This document shows, in pieces, positions 59,854 to 64,000 of a stretch of 64,000 bases of DNA. Below the pieces are notes generated by a model. The model worked only from the letters and a program-made list of their open reading frames with translations, was not told where the DNA came from and did no database searches. The number at the start of each line of letters is the position of its first letter. Position 1 is the first letter of the stretch. The DNA is from Liquidambar formosana (lineage: Eukaryota > Streptophyta > Magnoliopsida > Saxifragales > Altingiaceae), in assembly GCA_039720395.1 (NCBI GenBank), contig CM077824.1:25001278-25065277 (forward strand), in the 5' to 3' direction. The translations under genes and the position numbers were made by a program.

Positions 59854-60560
59854 TGTCACACCCCATTTTTGCCACCTTAGCTAGGGTTTGTCATTGCATG
59901 TGTCTTTTTGTTTCCTTTTTGAGTCTAGTCTTTTGCATTGAGTTTCTAGGGTCCTAAGGATGGTGTGTATGAATTTTGGTTCGATTTGGAGTTGATCTTG
60001 AGGGTTAATAAGAACTTTTGTGACTTGAGGGGCATAATCGTCTTTTTGATCACAAACTTTCCATTTGACCTTGAAATGATCTCCAAGTTGCCAATTGGAG
60101 TTTATATGGTTGTATTTGAGGTATTTGTGGGTTCAATTCGATGAATTGAAGGTTCGGGTTTAGAATGGCTCAACAAGGCTCAAGTTGGCTAAGAGACCTA
60201 CTTCGGGTTAGCTCGAATTGGTTCATGATTTTCACTCTATGACTACTCATTTGACCTTGATTGGTCTTAATTTCATCCCCAAATGTGTTTAGGGAGGTTG
60301 AATTTCGAATTAGAAAGCATTCGGTGCGACCCTATGTGCATACCCAAGCTAAGCGATGGTGAGGCATAGCGGTTAACCACCTTTGTAGGACCCAACCATG
60401 CAGCCATGGCTAGGGTTTCTTGCCCTCAAGTGACTCAAATTACATTCCCCTTCGAAATACGGTCGTTTTGGCTTTCGTTTCGTCAAAATCGGAGTTGATT
60501 TGAGCTCGGAAACACATTTGGAAGTCGAAAGGGTCAAATTTGGGCTGAAGCTGACATGGC

Positions 60561-60640
60561 CTCGGGTGACCACCTAGGCCTGGGCGGCTAGCCGCCTGGG
60601 CCCAGGCTGCTAGCCGCCCAGCCCCAGGTGGTCACCCGAG
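60561..60640. promoter_or_regulatory. Palindromic module in LTR D
   Basis: Perfect arms CTCGGGTGACCACC (60561-60574) and GGTGGTCACCCGAG (60627-60640). The TATA box at 60838-60845 is about 200 bp downstream. Confidence 0.65.
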
Positions 60641-60837
60641 CCACTTTCCTTTTTTGAGCTTTGACGCGGCTCCTTCCCTATTTCCTCGGATTTGCTCGCC
60701 TCCCGCCGCCATTTAACCCTAATTTCAGCCCTATTTGACCTACTTGAGCCCCAAGGGAACCTCTAAGAGCCCTTGGATCAATCCCTAGGGTTTTAATCCC
60801 AACCATTGAGGGTTTTCCCTCAATCCCTATAAATACC

Positions 60838-60845
60838 CCCTTATA
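60838..60845 (+). promoter_or_regulatory. LTR D TATA box
   Basis: TATAAATA with the same surroundings as in LTR B and LTR C, upstream of a GA-rich leader. Confidence 0.65.
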
Positions 60846-63139
60846 CTTCAGTAATAGGGGAGGCCACTGGGAGAGAAAATTCTGAAGTGTGAGGCATGTG
60901 TGAGACTTGGAGGCTATGGCAGCCATCCTTAGGGTAGTTTAACTTAAACTTTGAGTGAGAGAGTGTGAGAGAAGGCTTGAAGGAAGGCTAGAGCATTGCT
61001 TGAAGGCTTGAAGGAAGGAATTTCCAGCAGCACATAAGAGGAGGAGGACTCTCTACAGCAGCCACCATAGGTATGCCCCTCCCCCTTTCTCTCTTTCATT
61101 CAAACTAGGGTTTTTTACATAGCTTTGCATTATTTCATGTTTAAAGCTTATTGTTTTATCATGTGTTGATGCTTCTAATGCTTAGAATGCATGATTAGGA
61201 TATTGTCTATGGCTGGTTTTGCATGATATAATGTCATTCTATGTGGTTTTATGAGTCTTTGTGTTTTTAGGGTTTTTTAGAGTCTTTTCTAGGGTTTTAC
61301 ATGGAATGGTCATTATTTCATGTTAAAGTTTGTGTTTTTATTGTGTTTTGCTGCTTCTATTAGCTAGTATGCATGATTAGGATCATATTCATGGGCTGTT
61401 TAGTATGCTAGGATGCTATTCCATGTGATTTACTGCATGTTTGGGACTTTAGGGTTTCCTTAGTGCTGAAATTGGTTTTCTACATGAAATACCACCTTTG
61501 CATATTAAAGCTTGTGTTTTTGTTGTGTTTTGCTATTTCTATTAGTTAGTATGCATGATTAGGATAATGTTTGTGGGCTGTTTAGTATGTTGGGATGATG
61601 TCCCATGTGATTTACTGCATGTTTGCAATTTTAGGGTTTCCTTAGTGCTGAAATTGAGTTTATGCTTAGAATAGCTTTATTTCATGTGAAAGTCTATGTC
61701 TTTATCATGTGTGGATCATTCCATTGATTAATATGCATGGTTAGAATGCTGTTCATATTCTGTTTTGCATGATTTAGGGTTATTTCATGGAATTTTATGC
61801 ACTAGTGTGATTCTAGGGTTTCATTCATCCTTGTATTAGGAGAGTAGCATATAGCATGATAGCTTAGGGTTTTTCTTTGTGTTTTCTTCATGGTTGATAT
61901 ATATGTGCTGCATATTTGATAACTATGATATTTCTAGCATTCATATAGTTGATTTTAGGGTTTTTTGCATGTCATTGCATGTAGGGTTGAATTAGGGTTT
62001 TAGTTAGCTTATGATTCATGTTGTTGCATGACTTGTGGTTGATTTTAAACCTTATTTCAATTATGTCCAGATCTGTTATTTGTCTTTGATATGATATTTT
62101 GAGCATGTGTTAGCCCATGTTTGGGCACGATAATGGCTTGATTTGGAATCTAGCTTGTTTGGTGGGTATTTTGGTATGTTTTGCATGGAAATTGCAGGTG
62201 CTTTGACAGGTACAACAGGTGCAACTACCCCACCAATGTGGGGTGGTTATTTTGGCTATTGTGAGGTGAAATCTTACAAATAAGGTAATTACCCTATGCA
62301 ATAGGGTGGTTACTTTGACAGGTTGCTTTTGCTTAAGGTAAGTAGGGTATGAGGGTGCCCCAATTCACCCTTCTTTCCTTTCTTTGAAACTTTCCCTTTC
62401 TCCCCCCTAGGGTTGTTTCCTAATAGGGGAATATGGTGATTCCTATAGTATCCTTTCAATAAAAAAATACTTTTTAAATCAAAGTTTCCATCTTTTATCA
62501 AAATTCCATATTTTACCAAAAATCTTTTGAGAATCATTTATTTTGGAAACTTACCATGTTTTACTTGAAAGGAAACTTAGGGTTTACCATAGGCCTTGAT
62601 TAGGTTATAACCCTATTCCCTTTCGAACTACGTGGACTTTGATCCATGTATTTCCATACATGGTACGTAGGCGCTCTTCGTGATGTTCAAGTCCGCCCTA
62701 GGATACTAAGTATCCTAGGTTTTCTTCTCCCCCTTTCTTTTTTCTGTTTTTCTTTGATTTACTAGATTGTATGGATGAATGAATAAATGATATGCATGCT
62801 GTCTTGTGATGATAATTGTTGATTTGTGTATGATTAAGACTTTGATTTAGCCCAATTAAATTAAGAGACCGTTTAGGGCGATATGGGTGCCTATAGGCTT
62901 TGCCTAGAACCTTCCCATATCGTAACTTAGCCTCCGAATCCCCGATTTCTCTGGTTTCCAAAAGATCATTTGCCTTTCCATTTTTAAATATGGAGTCAAT
63001 CTTTTGTTTTCCTAAAACAAAACTGTTTTTTAGGGTTTTCCTTATTTCCTTTAAAAAATAAGGTGGCGACTCATTTTCCTTTTTCAAACCTAAAACCGCC
63101 CCGTGGGCCCTTAACTTCGTTTTTTCGGGGTCCACAGAC

Positions 63140-63156
63140 TGGCGACTCCACTGGGG
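63140..63156 (+). other. Primer binding site of Gypsy-4 (tRNA-Arg)
   Basis: TGGCGACTCCACTGGGG starts three bases after the LTR. It is complementary to the 3' end of a plant tRNA-Arg including CCA, as I recall that tRNA. Ogre elements are known to use tRNA-Arg, which supports the lineage call. Confidence 0.75.
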
Positions 63157-63819
63157 ATTTGTGGGCTAGACTCTATACAATTTGATTGGGCTAAGTTAAT
63201 TTCTTTTGTTTAATTAAAATCAATCACATTGCATTCGCTTGATTGTGTGCTTTCATTTATTGCATTGTGTGCGCAAACTCTTGCATGTTAGGATCGATGT
63301 CCCTTGCCACTGACGGGCCTAGCCTCAACCTTGGTTTTCCTGATTCCATGAGTTGGGGCGAAAGCTCTCAACCTCTCTTGCCAAGTACCTTGGGCTTGCC
63401 CTTGGGTATATTAAATGAGTTAATCACGTACTGCTGGACCCACGCGGCGTTCCTGATGCCACATGTGGTTAGGTATAAAGATTGCTCAAGCAAGTGAAGG
63501 ACCCCAGCCTACCCTTATCATTAGTCCATATAGACAGACTTGTAGGACACTATGGTTTCACCCTTATGCACCCACATTGTTTGTAATGATATCATGACCG
63601 TGTTTGTGATGTGCTTAATGGAAAAATTAATAGAGGACCTTTGCACCCTATATCCTTAATACGTACCTTTCGCCCATGACCCTTGCAAAGGTGATTGGAT
63701 TAAAAGGGACTAATTGAGTATATATGGCGTGAAGTCATTGAGACAAATATGGAAGCCTAGGACATACCCTTAGGATGAGAGACTGATTGTTCCCTTTCTT
63801 AGAGGAGTGAGAAGACGTA
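63157..63819 (+). other. Gypsy-4 untranslated leader
   Basis: No long gene is visible. From about 63466 it matches the Gypsy-1 leader. A good pyrimidine-rich splice acceptor, TTCCCTTTCTTAG, ends at 63802, 18 bp before the conserved CTG codon at 63820. An 84-codon open frame (63243-63497) has no supporting comparison in the window. Confidence 0.6.
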
Positions 63820-64000
63820 CTGGCTTGGATCCGCGACCAGCAAGGGCGCTTAGTGAAGATTGATTCTACCAACCAGTCAGACATGGCCGATGAAGCAACT
63901 AGTGAAGGGGGTTTTGATGTTGAGACTTGTTTGAAGGCTATCATGACCAAACTTGATTACACCACTGATGTATCCGAGAGAGCATTGAAAATGGCCCAAG
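63820..64000 (+). CDS. Gypsy-4 gag, 5' end (partial)
   Basis: The frame from CTG 63820 (LAWIRDQQGRLV) through the first ATG at 63883 (MADEATSEGGFDVE) is open to the window end and matches the Gypsy-1 gag N-terminus. TGA 63808-63810 closes the frame upstream. Either ATG 63883 is the start, or translation begins at the CTG; the conserved codons before the ATG favour an extended N-terminus. Confidence 0.75.
   Translation, partial: MAWIRDQQGRLVKIDSTNQSDMADEATSEGGFDVETCLKAIMTKLDYTTDVSERALKMAQ

Larger units (their letters stand above)
59854..63136 (+). mobile_element. Gypsy-4 5' LTR (LTR D, 3283 bp)
   Basis: It runs from TGTCACACCCC to GGGGTCCACA and is followed by a primer site, so it is a 5' LTR. 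It is closely related to LTR C. It has the module (60561-60640), TATAAATA (60838-60845), donors TAG/GTATGCC (GT at 61071) and AAG/GTAAGT (GT at 62338), and the R-like pair (about 62624-62671). Hairpins CCCCAC/GTGGGG and ACCCTAT/ATAGGGT lie at about 62226-62308. Confidence 0.94.
63137..64000 (+). mobile_element. Gypsy-4: primer site, leader and gag start (continues right)
   Basis: LTR D, primer site, leader and gag codons follow each other in the order expected for the 5' end of a Tat/Ogre-type element. The rest lies right of the window. Confidence 0.9.

Noticed and set aside
60373..60926. Minus-strand ORFs in LTR D, also in LTR C (57844-58044, 58149-58517)
   Set aside because: They recur because the LTRs are alike; they span the palindromic module and TATA region and have no coding motif.
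57325..63136. LTR C and LTR D as a tandem LTR pair made by recombination
   Set aside because: LTR C stops in mid-sequence exactly where a complete LTR D with primer site begins, which fits nested insertion better; the right flank would decide.

Overview
This window is plant nuclear DNA made almost entirely of nested LTR retrotransposons; I find no host gene. The flowering-plant origin is inferred from Angela-type Ty1/copia elements, Tat/Ogre-type Ty3/gypsy elements with a second (archaeal-type) RNase H, plant-style short introns, and a plant mobile domain (PMD) gene. I cannot name the species.

Layout. (1) 1-2809: 3' end of a forward copia element (Copia-B) with a 3' LTR whose last 0.8 kb is duplicated. 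(2) 2810-20093: Gypsy-1 (forward), with leader, gag-pro, a phase-compatible intron, RT-RNase H-aRNase H-integrase, a 7-kb 3' region with two antisense genes, a hairpin array and a 2.97-kb 3' LTR. (3) 20094-29672: Copia-A (reverse, Angela-like). Gypsy-1 sits in its RNase H region, and a solo LTR (27114-28784, target duplication CAAAG) sits in its 5' LTR. (4) 29673-55543: Gypsy-2 (forward), a relative of Gypsy-1. Copia-A sits in its gag, and Copia-C (34848-44558, reverse, target duplication GGCCA on both sides) sits in its pol. (5) 55544-57324 plus LTR 57325-59853: 3' end of Gypsy-3, into which Gypsy-2 apparently inserted. (6) 59854-64000: Gypsy-4, inserted in the Gypsy-3 3' LTR; its LTR, tRNA-Arg primer site, leader and first gag codons are visible. 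The inferred nest is Gypsy-3 > Gypsy-2 > Copia-A > Gypsy-1 > Copia-B, with Copia-C in Gypsy-2, the solo LTR in Copia-A and Gypsy-4 in Gypsy-3.

The most unusual biology lies between pol and the 3' LTR of the Gypsy elements. Gypsy-1 and Gypsy-2 both carry, on the minus strand, a single-exon gene (AS1, about 430-440 codons, basic C-terminus) and a seven-exon gene (AS2, about 560-576 codons) whose second exon encodes a PMD of the MAIN/MAIL1 type. Exon boundaries match between the two copies, all introns are phase 0, and exon length differences are multiples of three, so AS2 looks like a selected gene. A GC-rich palindromic module (arms CTCGGGTGACCACC / GGTGGTCACCCGAG or shorter versions) lies upstream of the LTR TATA box and upstream of both antisense genes. 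Between AS2 and the 3' LTR, the three elements carry tandem repeats unrelated in sequence but all built of short hairpins; in Gypsy-2 the arms change together.

All coding regions carry a few in-frame stops, mostly explicable as C-to-T or G-to-A changes, so the copies shown are inactive as they stand. Copia-C is an exception of a different kind: its pol is long decayed, yet its two 1658-bp LTRs differ at one position that I can see, which implies recent mobilisation in trans.
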